From: Pelomonas sp046294815
GTDB lineage: Bacteria > Pseudomonadota > Gammaproteobacteria > Burkholderiales > Burkholderiaceae_C
Direction of reading: 5' to 3'
DNA: 64,000 nt
Assembly: GCA_046294815.1 (NCBI GenBank)
Contig: JBKBOJ010000001.1
Location: 62,001 to 126,000 of the forward strand
Each line of letters opens with the position of its first letter. Positions within the stretch are counted from its first letter, which is position 1. The notes under the pieces are model-generated. The model was not told the origin of the DNA. It saw only the letters and a program-made list of their open reading frames with translations, and did no database searches. This document shows positions 25,829-33,470 of the stretch, in pieces. A program made the position numbers and the translations under genes.

Positions 25829-27199
25829 TCAGCGCCCGGAGCGCTCCCGCAGGAAATCCGCATAGGCCAGCGCGCTGCGCTTGAGCGTGCGCTGCTGGGT
25901 CTGGAAGTCCACATGCACGAGGCCGAAGCGGCGCTCATAGCCAAAGGCCCATTCGAAGTTGTCCAGCAGCGACCAGATGAAATAGCCGCGCACATCCACG
26001 CCGTTGTCCATGGCCCGCGAGCAGGCCGCGAAGTGGCGCTTCAGGTAGGACTGGCGCTGGCGGTCGTCCACCTCTCCGCCGTCCACGGTGTCGGCGCTGG
26101 ACATGCCGTTCTCGGTGATGAAGATGGGCGGCAAGTTGGCGTACTCGGCCTTGAAGGCTTGCAGCAGGTCTTGCAGGCCTTGCGGGTAGACCTCCCAGTC
26201 CATCGTCGTGCGCTCCACGTCGGGCTCGCGCACCCAGTCCATCGTGTCGGGGCCGGCCGAGCGAAGTACGGCGCGGCTGTAGAAGTTCAGGCCCAGGTAG
26301 TCGATGGGGCGGCGGATGATGTCCATGTCGCCCGGCAGCGCCAGCGGCTCGCAGCCCTTCCAGTAGCGCCACAGATCGGCCGGGTACTCGCCCTTGAGCA
26401 GCGGATCGAGCACCCAGCGGTTCTGGTAGGTCTCGAACAGCCGCGCGGCATCGCGGTCGGCGGGCGTGTCGGTCAGCGGATAGCCAGGCGCCACGTTGGC
26501 AACGATGCCGTGTTGCGCCTTGGGGTCGTTGGCACGCATGGCCGGCAGCGCCAGGCCGTGGCCCAGCAGCAGGTGGTGCATGGCCTGCACGCCCCAGCGC
26601 GGCACCGCGTGGCCCGGCGCATGGTGGCCGTTGCCATAGCCCAGGTAGGCGGCGCACCAGGGTTCGTTGTGCGTGGCCCAGGCCGCCACGCAGCCACCGC
26701 CCAAACGGCGAGTCATCAGGTCCGCGTAGTCGGCGAAGCGGTAGGCGGTTTCGCGGTTCAGCCAGCCGCCCTTGTCTTCGAGATGCTGGGGCAGGTCCCA
26801 GTGGTACAGGGTCACGTAGGCAGCGATGCCGCGTTCAGCCATGCTGTCCAGCAGCCGCTGGTAGAAGGCGATGCCGCGCTCGTTGGGCTGGCCCGCCTCG
26901 TTCATCACCCGCGGCCAGGCGATGGAGAAGCGGTAGGCGTCCACGCCCAGGCGCTGCAGGATGTCCAGGTCTTGCTCGAAGCGGTGGTAGTGGTCGCAGG
27001 CCACGTCGCCGTTTTCGCCGCGCAGCACCTTGCCCGGCGTGGCGCAGAAGCGGTCCCAGATGGACTCCAGCCGTCCGTCCTCACGGGTCGCGCCCTCGAT
27101 CTGGTAGGACGAGGTGCCGGCACCGAACACGAAGCCGGGGCGGCGCATCAGGGAGCCCTTGGGCGGGGCAATGAGATCGGCGAGAGAGGTCATGGACAT
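25829..27199 (-). CDS. GH1 beta-glucosidase
   Basis: The 456-residue enzyme has the GH1 signatures: FVFGAGTSSYQIEGA at the N-terminus, acid/base Glu179 in THNEPWC, and nucleophile Glu363 in ITENGMS, with WDLPQHLEDKGGW between them. It hydrolyses beta-linked gluco- or mannobiose and oligosaccharides from the non-reducing end. No signal peptide is present, so it is cytoplasmic. It follows the kinase gene by 10 bp in a two-gene operon under the 28161-28192 promoter. Beta-glucosidase and beta-mannosidase cannot be separated by these motifs alone. Confidence 0.93.
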   Translation of the reverse strand: MSMTSLADLIAPPKGSLMRRPGFVFGAGTSSYQIEGATREDGRLESIWDRFCATPGKVLRGENGDVACDHYHRFEQDLDILQRLGVDAYRFSIAWPRVMNEAGQPNERGIAFYQRLLDSMAERGIAAYVTLYHWDLPQHLEDKGGWLNRETAYRFADYADLMTRRLGGGCVAAWATHNEPWCAAYLGYGNGHHAPGHAVPRWGVQAMHHLLLGHGLALPAMRANDPKAQHGIVANVAPGYPLTDTPADRDAARLFETYQNRWVLDPLLKGEYPADLWRYWKGCEPLALPGDMDIIRRPIDYLGLNFYSRAVLRSAGPDTMDWVREPDVERTTMDWEVYPQGLQDLLQAFKAEYANLPPIFITENGMSSADTVDGGEVDDRQRQSYLKRHFAACSRAMDNGVDVRGYFIWSLLDNFEWAFGYERRFGLVHVDFQTQQRTLKRSALAYADFLRERSGR

Positions 27200-27209
27200 C
27201 GTTGGGAGG

Positions 27210-28136
27210 TCAGCGGGAGGGCGGCAGCGCCTGCAGGGCGTCGCGCCACGGGGTCAGGGCTTGCGGGTCCGCGGGCAGCGGGCCGCGCAGGCCGCAGATG
27301 AAGGCGGCGTAGCGGTTGGCCAGCGCCAGCGTGGCGGGCAGGTCGCGGCCCAGCGCCAGGCCGGCCAGCAGCAGGGCGGTGAAGGCGTCGCCCGCGCCCA
27401 CGGTGTCCACCACGCGCGGCTGCGGCTCGCCCAGCCCGCGGGCCAGCAGTGCGCCGCCGGGGCTGTAGAAGCGCCAGCCGTCGGCACCGCAGGTCAGCAC
27501 CAGGCGCTGCAGCGCAAACCGGTCCATCAGCGCGGCGATCTGCGCGGACTCGGCCTTGGCGCCATCGCCAAACCAGTCGACCAGCCGCGCCAGCTCCTCG
27601 TCGTTGAGCTTGACCCAGTCGGCCAGCATCAGCGCTTCAGCGGCCAGCAGCGGCATGTCGGTGCCGGGGCGCAGGTTCAGATCCAGCAGGCGCAGGCCGG
27701 CGTGACCCTTCACCAGACCACGGATGGCGGCGCGCGAGACGGCGTGGCGCTGGGCCAGGCTGCCGAAGTACAGCAGGCCCGGCTGGAACGTGGCCAGCGC
27801 GGCGCGTGCGGGTGCGGCGTCCAGATGGTCCCAGGCGGCGTTGCCGTGGATCTCGAAGCGGTGGCCGCCGCTGGGCATGGCGTGCACGCTGACGCGGCCG
27901 GTCGCGCGCTGCGGGTCACGTTGCAGCCCTTGCTCGGTCAGGCCGTAGCGGCATGCGCTGTCGCGGACGATGCGGCCGTTGGCATCGTCGGTGCCGATGC
28001 GGCTGATGAACAGGGTTGGCACACCCAGCCCCGCCAGCGAGCGGGCCACGTTGAACGGCGCGCCGCCGGGCACGGGGCCGTCATGGAATTCGTCCACCAG
28101 GGCTTCGCCCAGGACGGCGATGGGACTAGAGGGCAT
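27210..28136 (-). CDS. PfkB-family sugar kinase, probable fructokinase
   Basis: The 308-residue kinase has the ribokinase-fold signatures: GEALVDEF near the N-terminus, GGAPFNVARSLAGLG, and the catalytic-site DTVGAGDAF motif at about residue 240. The N-terminal pattern is that of bacterial fructokinases. It would turn fructose made by the AGE-family isomerase into fructose-6-phosphate. It is the first gene of the operon with the GH1 enzyme, under a LacI-type operator shared with the esterase operon. Confidence 0.87.
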   Translation of the reverse strand: MPSSPIAVLGEALVDEFHDGPVPGGAPFNVARSLAGLGVPTLFISRIGTDDANGRIVRDSACRYGLTEQGLQRDPQRATGRVSVHAMPSGGHRFEIHGNAAWDHLDAAPARAALATFQPGLLYFGSLAQRHAVSRAAIRGLVKGHAGLRLLDLNLRPGTDMPLLAAEALMLADWVKLNDEELARLVDWFGDGAKAESAQIAALMDRFALQRLVLTCGADGWRFYSPGGALLARGLGEPQPRVVDTVGAGDAFTALLLAGLALGRDLPATLALANRYAAFICGLRGPLPADPQALTPWRDALQALPPSR

Positions 28137-28160
28137 GGGCTGTTGGGGAGAGGCGGATTC

Positions 28161-28192
28161 ATTCTATGCAACAAATATTGTTTAGTGAACAA
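28161..28192 (-). promoter_or_regulatory. Promoter and operator of the kinase/GH1 operon
   Basis: On the minus strand TTCACT (plus 28184-28189) and TAGAAT (28161-28166) are 17 bp apart. The near-palindrome TTGTTTAGTGAACAA (28178-28192) covers the -35. Positions 28171-28197 match 16372-16398 at most bases (ACAAATATT ... GTGAACA ... TTGCG), so both operons carry the same control module. Confidence 0.7.
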
Positions 28193-28238
28193 TTGCGTGC
28201 CTCGGCGTTCCCCAGCTGCCCGCTGCCGGCGCCTGGGC

Positions 28239-28265
28239 TTGCCAGTGCTGGGGCGGTGCCACAAT
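28239..28265 (+). promoter_or_regulatory. Candidate promoter of the LacI regulator gene
   Basis: TTGCCA (28239-28244) and CACAAT (28260-28265) are 15 bp apart, a short spacer. The operator at 28178-28192 lies about 50 bp upstream, so autoregulation is possible. Confidence 0.3.
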
Positions 28266-28302
28266 CGCGCCGGTTTCAGCGAGCTAAACAGGGTTGAGAG
28301 AC

Positions 28303-29358
28303 ATGGCCGACAAGCGGGGCGTGACGATTCGGGAGCTGGCCCAGGCCGCGGGGGTGTCCATTGGCACCGTGTCGCGGGCACTCAAGGGCCAGCCCGGTCT
28401 GTCGGAGCAGACCCGCGGCCAGGTCATGGCGGTGGCGCAGCAACTGGGCTACGACACGGCCAAGCTGCGCTCCGTGAAGCCGCGCCGCATGCTGTTCCTG
28501 TACAGCCGCCACCTCGGCTCGCTGGCCACCAACCCCTTTTATTCCTATGTGCTGCACGGTGCAGAGATGGCCTGCCGCGAGGCCGGCGTGCCGCTGAGCC
28601 TGATGTCGGTCGTGCCGGGCGACGACATCGCCGCCCAGGTGCGCCGTCACGAGGCCGACGCGCTGCTCGGCGCGGGCTACTTCGACCCCGAGGTCATGGA
28701 AGGCATCCGCCGCTGCGAGCTGCCGCTGGTGCTGGTGGATCACTTCTACCCCGGCGTGCGCTGCGTCAACGACGACAACCAGCTCGGCGGCTGGTTGGCC
28801 ACGCGCCATCTGCTGGATGGCGGTGCGCAGCGTGTGGCGGCCATCTTCGGCCCGCCGACGCATTACTCCATCGCCTTGCGCGCCAAGGGCTTCCGGCGCG
28901 CGCTGTTCGACGCAGGCCGGCTGTTCGACCCGGAGTACGAGGTGACGCTGGACCCGGTGCTGGAGTACCGCGAGGCCGGCCGCGACGCGATGCGCCGCCT
29001 GCTGGCGCTGCCGCAGCGGCCCGATGCCGTGTTCGCCTACAACGACTCGACCGCCATCGTCGCCATGGAGTATTGCCAGGAACAGGGCCTGCGCGTGCCC
29101 GAGGACATCCGCTTCATCGGCTACGACGACATCGAGGAGGCGTCGCGCTGCCGGCCGCCGCTGTCCACCGTGAAGATGGACAAGGAGGCGCTGGGCCATC
29201 TGGCCGCGCGCGCCCTCATCGACGGCGACATCGAGCCCAACGAGGCATCGCTGCCGGTGGAACTCGTGATCCGCGAAAGCTCGCAGCCCGTGTCCGTGCC
29301 GGTCGCCGCCGAGGCGCCGCGCCGCGCACGCCGCCAGGTGGCCGGCGCATCGCGCTGA
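28303..29358 (+). CDS. LacI-family transcriptional regulator of the glycan locus
   Basis: The 351-residue regulator has an N-terminal helix-turn-helix and hinge helix (TIRELAQAAGVSIGTVSRAL, residues about 8-27, then QQLGYDTAKL) and a periplasmic-binding-protein-like sensor domain (about 60-330). It most probably binds the GTTTAnTAAAC-type sites at 16360, 28178 and 29433 and is released by a sugar such as mannose or an oligosaccharide. It is encoded between the kinase operon and the symporter, divergent from the first. The ATG at 28303 is preferred; an upstream TTG would add only three residues. Confidence 0.92.
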   Translation: MADKRGVTIRELAQAAGVSIGTVSRALKGQPGLSEQTRGQVMAVAQQLGYDTAKLRSVKPRRMLFLYSRHLGSLATNPFYSYVLHGAEMACREAGVPLSLMSVVPGDDIAAQVRRHEADALLGAGYFDPEVMEGIRRCELPLVLVDHFYPGVRCVNDDNQLGGWLATRHLLDGGAQRVAAIFGPPTHYSIALRAKGFRRALFDAGRLFDPEYEVTLDPVLEYREAGRDAMRRLLALPQRPDAVFAYNDSTAIVAMEYCQEQGLRVPEDIRFIGYDDIEEASRCRPPLSTVKMDKEALGHLAARALIDGDIEPNEASLPVELVIRESSQPVSVPVAAEAPRRARRQVAGASR

Positions 29359-29360
29359 AC

Positions 29361-29380
29361 GCGCCGCCGCGGCGCGGCGC
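29361..29380 (+). terminator. Hairpin after the LacI gene
   Basis: GCGCCGC (29361-29367) and GCGGCGC (29374-29380) form a 7-bp GC stem with a 6-nt loop 2 bp after the stop. There is no strong T-run, so termination is only likely. Confidence 0.45.
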
Positions 29381-29430
29381 ATAGGTGTTTCACCGCTTAT
29401 CCAGGCCGGGGTTATGCAGGAAAAATAGCG

Positions 29431-29443
29431 TTGTTTACTAAAA
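29431..29443 (+). promoter_or_regulatory. LacI-type operator before the symporter
   Basis: TTGTTTACTAAAA matches the half GTTTACTAAA of the perfect palindrome at 16360-16370 in 10 of 11 positions. It lies 35 bp before the symporter GTG. No convincing promoter pair is visible around it. Confidence 0.55.
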
Positions 29444-29477
29444 ATGCGTCGCATCAGCGACCGCAGGAGACAAAGCC

Positions 29478-30941
29478 GTGATTGCCGACGCCGATGGCGC
29501 CCCTCTGACGACCCGACCCGCCGCCGCTGCGGCCTCTGCGCCTGTCGACGACCACGTGCCCATGGCGCAGAAGGTCGGCTTCGGGCTTGGCTCCTTCCAC
29601 GACATGTGGGGCCACTGGCTCTACCAGTCCCTGGTTTTCCACGTTTTCAACATCGGCCTGGGTGTGGCGCCGCAGCTGATCTCGATGGCCATGGGCATCA
29701 AGATCTTTGCGGACGCGGTGTCTGACGCGCTGTTCGGCTGGATCTCTGACAACACCCGCACGCGCTGGGGGCGCCGGCGCCCCTTCATCCTCGTCGGCGG
29801 CATCCTGACTGGCATCGGCCTGCCGCTGCTGTTCGCCGTCGGGCGGGGCTGGAGCGACACCGAGTACTTCATCTTCCTGCTGGTCTCGACCTGTTTGTAC
29901 GCGCCGGTCATGAGTTGCTTCGCGATGCCCTGGAACAGCCTGGGGGCCGAGCTGACGCCGGGCTATCACGAGCGCACGCGGGTGATGTCCATCAAGAACG
30001 CGATTCAAAAGATTCCCGAACTGGGCATGTTCGTCGCCGCGCAGTTCACGACGCTGCACTTCTTCCACGATGCCTCGGGCAAGCCCGACATCCTGCTGGG
30101 CGCCCAGGTCTACACCAGCATGCTGGGCGGCATCCTGATCGTGCTGGCCATCGTGATCTTCTCGCTGACACGCGAGCGCTACTACGAGAGCTTCGTCGCC
30201 CGCAGCACGCAGCGCGTGCCATTCAAGGACACGCTCTACCGCACGCTGCAGAACCGCCCCTTCCGCCTGATGCTGGGCACCATGCTGACCTACAACATGG
30301 CCACCGCGATGGTCGGACTGCTGGGCTACTACGCGACCGTCTACTACGTCTGCGGCGGCAACGTCGTTGAGGCCACGAAGTGGAACTCGCTGATGGGCGT
30401 GGCCGGCCTGGTCAGCGGCCTCGCCGGCATCGCCTTCTCGGGCTGGGTGGCCAAGCGACACGGCAAGCGCAATGCGCTGATGACCGTGCTGTGGCTGGGC
30501 ATCGCCGCCTTCATCGGCGACTGGTTCTTCTACAACCCGCAGCTGCCGTGGCTGCAGCTGTTCGCCAGCGGCGGCGTGGCCTTCATAGGCGCGGGGTTCT
30601 GGACTCTCTACGGCTCGGCCATGGCCGACGTCATCGACCATGACGAACTGGCCAGCGGCCAGCGCCGCGAGGGATCCTTTGCCGCCTGTGGCTCTTGGAT
30701 CAGCAAGGTCGGCCTGGCCCTGGGCAACAGCGCCTCGGGCTGGGTGCTGGCCTTCACGGGCTTTGACGCCAAGCTGCCGGTGCAGGGCGAGGACGCCATC
30801 TTCCTCATCCGCGTCTGCCTGTCGGGAATTCCCATCGTCGGCCTGCTGATCGCGCTGGTCATCGTGTCGCGCTACTTCCTGACGGAGCAGCGCATGCACG
30901 AGATCCGGGCCGCGTTGGAGGCGCGGCGCGGCAAGGTCTGA
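29478..30941 (+). CDS. GPH-family sugar:cation symporter
   Basis: The 487-residue transporter has about 12 hydrophobic segments and the signatures of the glycoside-pentoside-hexuronide family, including GIKIFADAVSDALFGWISDNTRTRWGRRRPFIL near the N-terminus. These proteins co-transport sugars or glycosides with H+ or Na+ across the inner membrane. In this locus it is the candidate importer for manno-/gluco-oligosaccharides delivered by the TonB receptor. The GTG start is supported by AGGAGA 8-13 bp upstream. It lies directly downstream of the regulator and has its own operator-like site. Confidence 0.9.
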   Translation: MIADADGAPLTTRPAAAAASAPVDDHVPMAQKVGFGLGSFHDMWGHWLYQSLVFHVFNIGLGVAPQLISMAMGIKIFADAVSDALFGWISDNTRTRWGRRRPFILVGGILTGIGLPLLFAVGRGWSDTEYFIFLLVSTCLYAPVMSCFAMPWNSLGAELTPGYHERTRVMSIKNAIQKIPELGMFVAAQFTTLHFFHDASGKPDILLGAQVYTSMLGGILIVLAIVIFSLTRERYYESFVARSTQRVPFKDTLYRTLQNRPFRLMLGTMLTYNMATAMVGLLGYYATVYYVCGGNVVEATKWNSLMGVAGLVSGLAGIAFSGWVAKRHGKRNALMTVLWLGIAAFIGDWFFYNPQLPWLQLFASGGVAFIGAGFWTLYGSAMADVIDHDELASGQRREGSFAACGSWISKVGLALGNSASGWVLAFTGFDAKLPVQGEDAIFLIRVCLSGIPIVGLLIALVIVSRYFLTEQRMHEIRAALEARRGKV

Positions 30942-31068
30942 CCCGCAGCGGCGCCCTGGCCAGGGCATGACAATCGGCCGCCATGCTGGCCGACCTTGCT
31001 GCGATACCCAACGACAACTGCGCGCCCGACACGCTCGCCGTGTCGTACCAGCCTCACGACGCGCGGCG

Positions 31069-31656
31069 ATGAAGACCGGCACGCTGACCCAGTGGGACGA
31101 CGCCAAGGGCTACGGCTTCATCACGCCCGATGACGGCGGCCCGCGGCTGTTCGTGCACGCCAAGGCCTTCGGGCTGCGGCCGGCGCGGCCGGTGGTGGGC
31201 GAGCGGCTGCGCTACCGCGAGGGCCTGGACGCCCAGGGCAAGCGCCGTGCGCTGGACGTGCAAGGCCTCGCGCCGCGCGCCGCGCCGCCCGCGCCGCGCC
31301 GGCGGGACGACGGCCGCGTGCTGATGCTGATCCCCGCCTTTGCCGCCCTGGTGCTGGCCACGCACCTCGCCTGGGGCTTGCCCAACTGGTTCTGGGGCGT
31401 CTACACGGCCATGAGCACGGCCACCTTCATCGTCTACTGGCTGGACAAGCGCGCTGCCCAGCGCGGTGGATGGCGGGTGGCCGAGGGCACGCTGCATGCA
31501 CTGGCCCTGGCCTGCGGCTGGCCCGGCGCGCTGCTGGCGCAACAGCTGCTGCGCCACAAGACGGCCAAGCCGCGCTTTCGGCGCCTTTACTGGCTGACCG
31601 TGGCGGCCAACGTCGCCGCCTTCGTGGCCCTGTTCACGCCGCTGCTGAAAAGCTGA
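31069..31656 (+). CDS. Cold-shock domain protein fused to DUF1294 membrane domain
   Basis: The 195-residue protein has an N-terminal cold-shock domain (about 1-65) with RNP1 KGYGFI and RNP2 LFVHAK, then a linker rich in Ala/Pro/Arg. A DUF1294 membrane domain (about 80-195) follows, with hydrophobic spans, VYWLDKRAAQRGGWRV and LALACGWPGALLAQQLLRHKT. The cold-shock part should bind single-stranded nucleic acid at the membrane surface. The function of DUF1294 is unknown. The stop overlaps the convergent hydratase gene by 23 bp. Confidence 0.88.
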   Translation: MKTGTLTQWDDAKGYGFITPDDGGPRLFVHAKAFGLRPARPVVGERLRYREGLDAQGKRRALDVQGLAPRAAPPAPRRRDDGRVLMLIPAFAALVLATHLAWGLPNWFWGVYTAMSTATFIVYWLDKRAAQRGGWRVAEGTLHALALACGWPGALLAQQLLRHKTAKPRFRRLYWLTVAANVAAFVALFTPLLKS

Positions 31657-32320
31657 ACTCGCCCAGGCCCGCGATGGCCAGCGTGCCGCGGGCGCCGCCC
31701 GGGCAGGGGTGCAGGCCGCCCCAGGCGCCCGTCGTGACCACCGTGCCTGCCGTCAGCGTGTCGCCGTTGCGCGTGGCATGGCGCAGCCAGGCCGGCAGCA
31801 CGCCCGCCGGGTCGGCCAGCGAATGCCCGCCGCGGCGCTCCAGCGGCGGCAGCCCGGCCAGCGTCAGGCGCCAGGCCAGGCTCGACCAGTCCAGCACGCG
31901 GTAGGGCTGCCAGGGCCCCAGCAGCAGGCCGGCATTGCTCTGGAAGTCGGCCATGCGCAGCAGCGCCGGCGCATCCAGCCCCTGGCGCCAGCGCGAGGCG
32001 ACGCATTCGACGGCGATGCACATGGCCTCGGGCGCGCCGTCCGCGTCCAAGCGCAGCGCCACCTCGGCCTCGATGCCCAGCAGCGCCCGGCCGGCGCTTG
32101 GCGCCACCGGCGAGTGGCTGAACGGTCCCTGCGGCCCGGCGCCGCCGGACTTCCAGCGCGTGGCCGGCCAGTCCAGCATCGCGGCCACGCCGGTCTGCAC
32201 GGCATAGGCGTCGGCGTCGTCCCGCACCGTGCCGGTCCAGTCGTTGGCATCCAGCAGCTGGCCGCTGCGATGGGCGCTGGCGAGTGCGGCGATCAGCGCG
32301 GCGAGGGAGGCTTGGCTCAT
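31634..32320 (-). CDS. Hydratase of the 2-keto-4-pentenoate hydratase/FAH family
   Basis: The predicted 228-residue protein resembles the MhpD/HpaH group: a GIEAEVALRL block with the acidic metal-binding pattern, AMCIAVECVASRW, SNAGLLLGPW and a final TVVTTGAWGGLHPCPGG. Such enzymes hydrate 2-oxo-4-pentenoates in aromatic catabolism, or act as decarboxylases. The neighbours do not form such a pathway, so the substrate is unknown. An upstream ATG at 32371 would add 17 residues. 32320 is preferred because the family's first helix starts at MSQASLAALI. Confidence 0.72.
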   Translation of the reverse strand: MSQASLAALIAALASAHRSGQLLDANDWTGTVRDDADAYAVQTGVAAMLDWPATRWKSGGAGPQGPFSHSPVAPSAGRALLGIEAEVALRLDADGAPEAMCIAVECVASRWRQGLDAPALLRMADFQSNAGLLLGPWQPYRVLDWSSLAWRLTLAGLPPLERRGGHSLADPAGVLPAWLRHATRNGDTLTAGTVVTTGAWGGLHPCPGGARGTLAIAGLGEFSFSAAA

Positions 32321-32540
32321 GGGCCGAGTGTCGGCGATGGCGCTGCGCCCTTCGCGCAAGTTGTCGATCATTGCGTGGCGGGTCGAATCATCTGCGTGAG
32401 CGTTCGCGGCCCGGCAAGTCAGCGTCGATGCGGTCGCGCCATGTCGGCGGCTAAGATCATTCGGGGCGGGCCGCTGGCCGCCGCCACCTCCATCCAACCC
32501 GTCGTGCAGCCATCCGCGCGGCGCCATTCTTTCCCACCCC

Positions 32541-33470
32541 ATGGCACTGAAGTTAGGCCTCATCGGCATTGGCAAGATCGCCCGCGATCAACACCTTCCG
32601 GCGCTCGCCGCCGACCCGCGTTTCGAGCTGGTGGCCACCGCCAGCCGCAACGCCAGCGTGGACGGCGTGGCCAGCTTCAAGACGGTGGAGGCCATGCTGG
32701 CCGCCGTGCCGGAGCTGGACGCCGTCTCCATCTGCACGCCGCCGCAGGCGCATTTCGACGCGGCCATCGCCGCGCTGCGCGCCGGCAAGCATGTGATGCT
32801 GGAAAAGCCGCCCGCGGCCACCACGCGCCAGATCGCGCTGCTGCAGACCGAGGCCGCGCGCCAGGGCCGCACGCTGTTCCAGACCTGGCATTCGCGCTTC
32901 GCCGCCGGCGTGGACGCCGCGCGCGACTGGGTCAAGGGCCGCACGCTGACCGGTGGCCGCATCATCTGGAAGGAAGACGTGCACCACTGGCACCCGGGCC
33001 AGCAGTGGATCTTCGACGCGGGCGGCCTGGGCGTGTTCGACCCCGGCATCAACGCGCTGTCGGTGCTGACCGAGGTGCTGGCCGACGAGGCCGTGGTGCA
33101 CAAGGCGGTGCTGGACTTCCCCGCGAACCAGCAGGCGCCCATCGCCGCGCAGCTGGACCTGCGCACCGAGGCCGGCGTGTCCATCCTGGCCGAGTTCGAC
33201 TTCCGCCAGAAGGGCGAGCAGACCTGGGACATTGAGCTGGTCTCGACGACCGGCAGCCTGCGCCTGTCGCAAGGCGGCGGCGTGCTGGGGATCGACGGCC
33301 GCCCCGTGGCCGCCGACGCGGCGCTGGCCGGCGAGTACCCGCGGCTGTATGCGCGCTTTGCCGAGCTGGTCGCGGCGGGCCGCTCGGAGGTGGACTGGCG
33401 GCCCTTCCAGCTCGTCGCCGACGCCTTCCTGATTGGCGAGCGCCGCACGGTGGCGGCGCACCAGGTTTAG
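32541..33470 (+). CDS. Gfo/Idh/MocA oxidoreductase, D-galactose 1-dehydrogenase-like
   Basis: The 309-residue NAD(P)-dependent dehydrogenase has a Rossmann motif (GLIGIGKIA), the family EKPP motif after AGKHVMLE, and WKEDVHHWHPGQQWIFDAGGLGVFDPGINALS, which matches bacterial D-galactose 1-dehydrogenases. It would oxidise D-galactose to the lactone, the first step of the De Ley-Doudoroff route. The later enzymes are not in the window. It could serve galactosyl side chains of galactoglucomannan, but no LacI-type site is seen before it. It overlaps the convergent HEPN gene by 4 bp. Confidence 0.8.
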   Translation: MALKLGLIGIGKIARDQHLPALAADPRFELVATASRNASVDGVASFKTVEAMLAAVPELDAVSICTPPQAHFDAAIAALRAGKHVMLEKPPAATTRQIALLQTEAARQGRTLFQTWHSRFAAGVDAARDWVKGRTLTGGRIIWKEDVHHWHPGQQWIFDAGGLGVFDPGINALSVLTEVLADEAVVHKAVLDFPANQQAPIAAQLDLRTEAGVSILAEFDFRQKGEQTWDIELVSTTGSLRLSQGGGVLGIDGRPVAADAALAGEYPRLYARFAELVAAGRSEVDWRPFQLVADAFLIGERRTVAAHQV

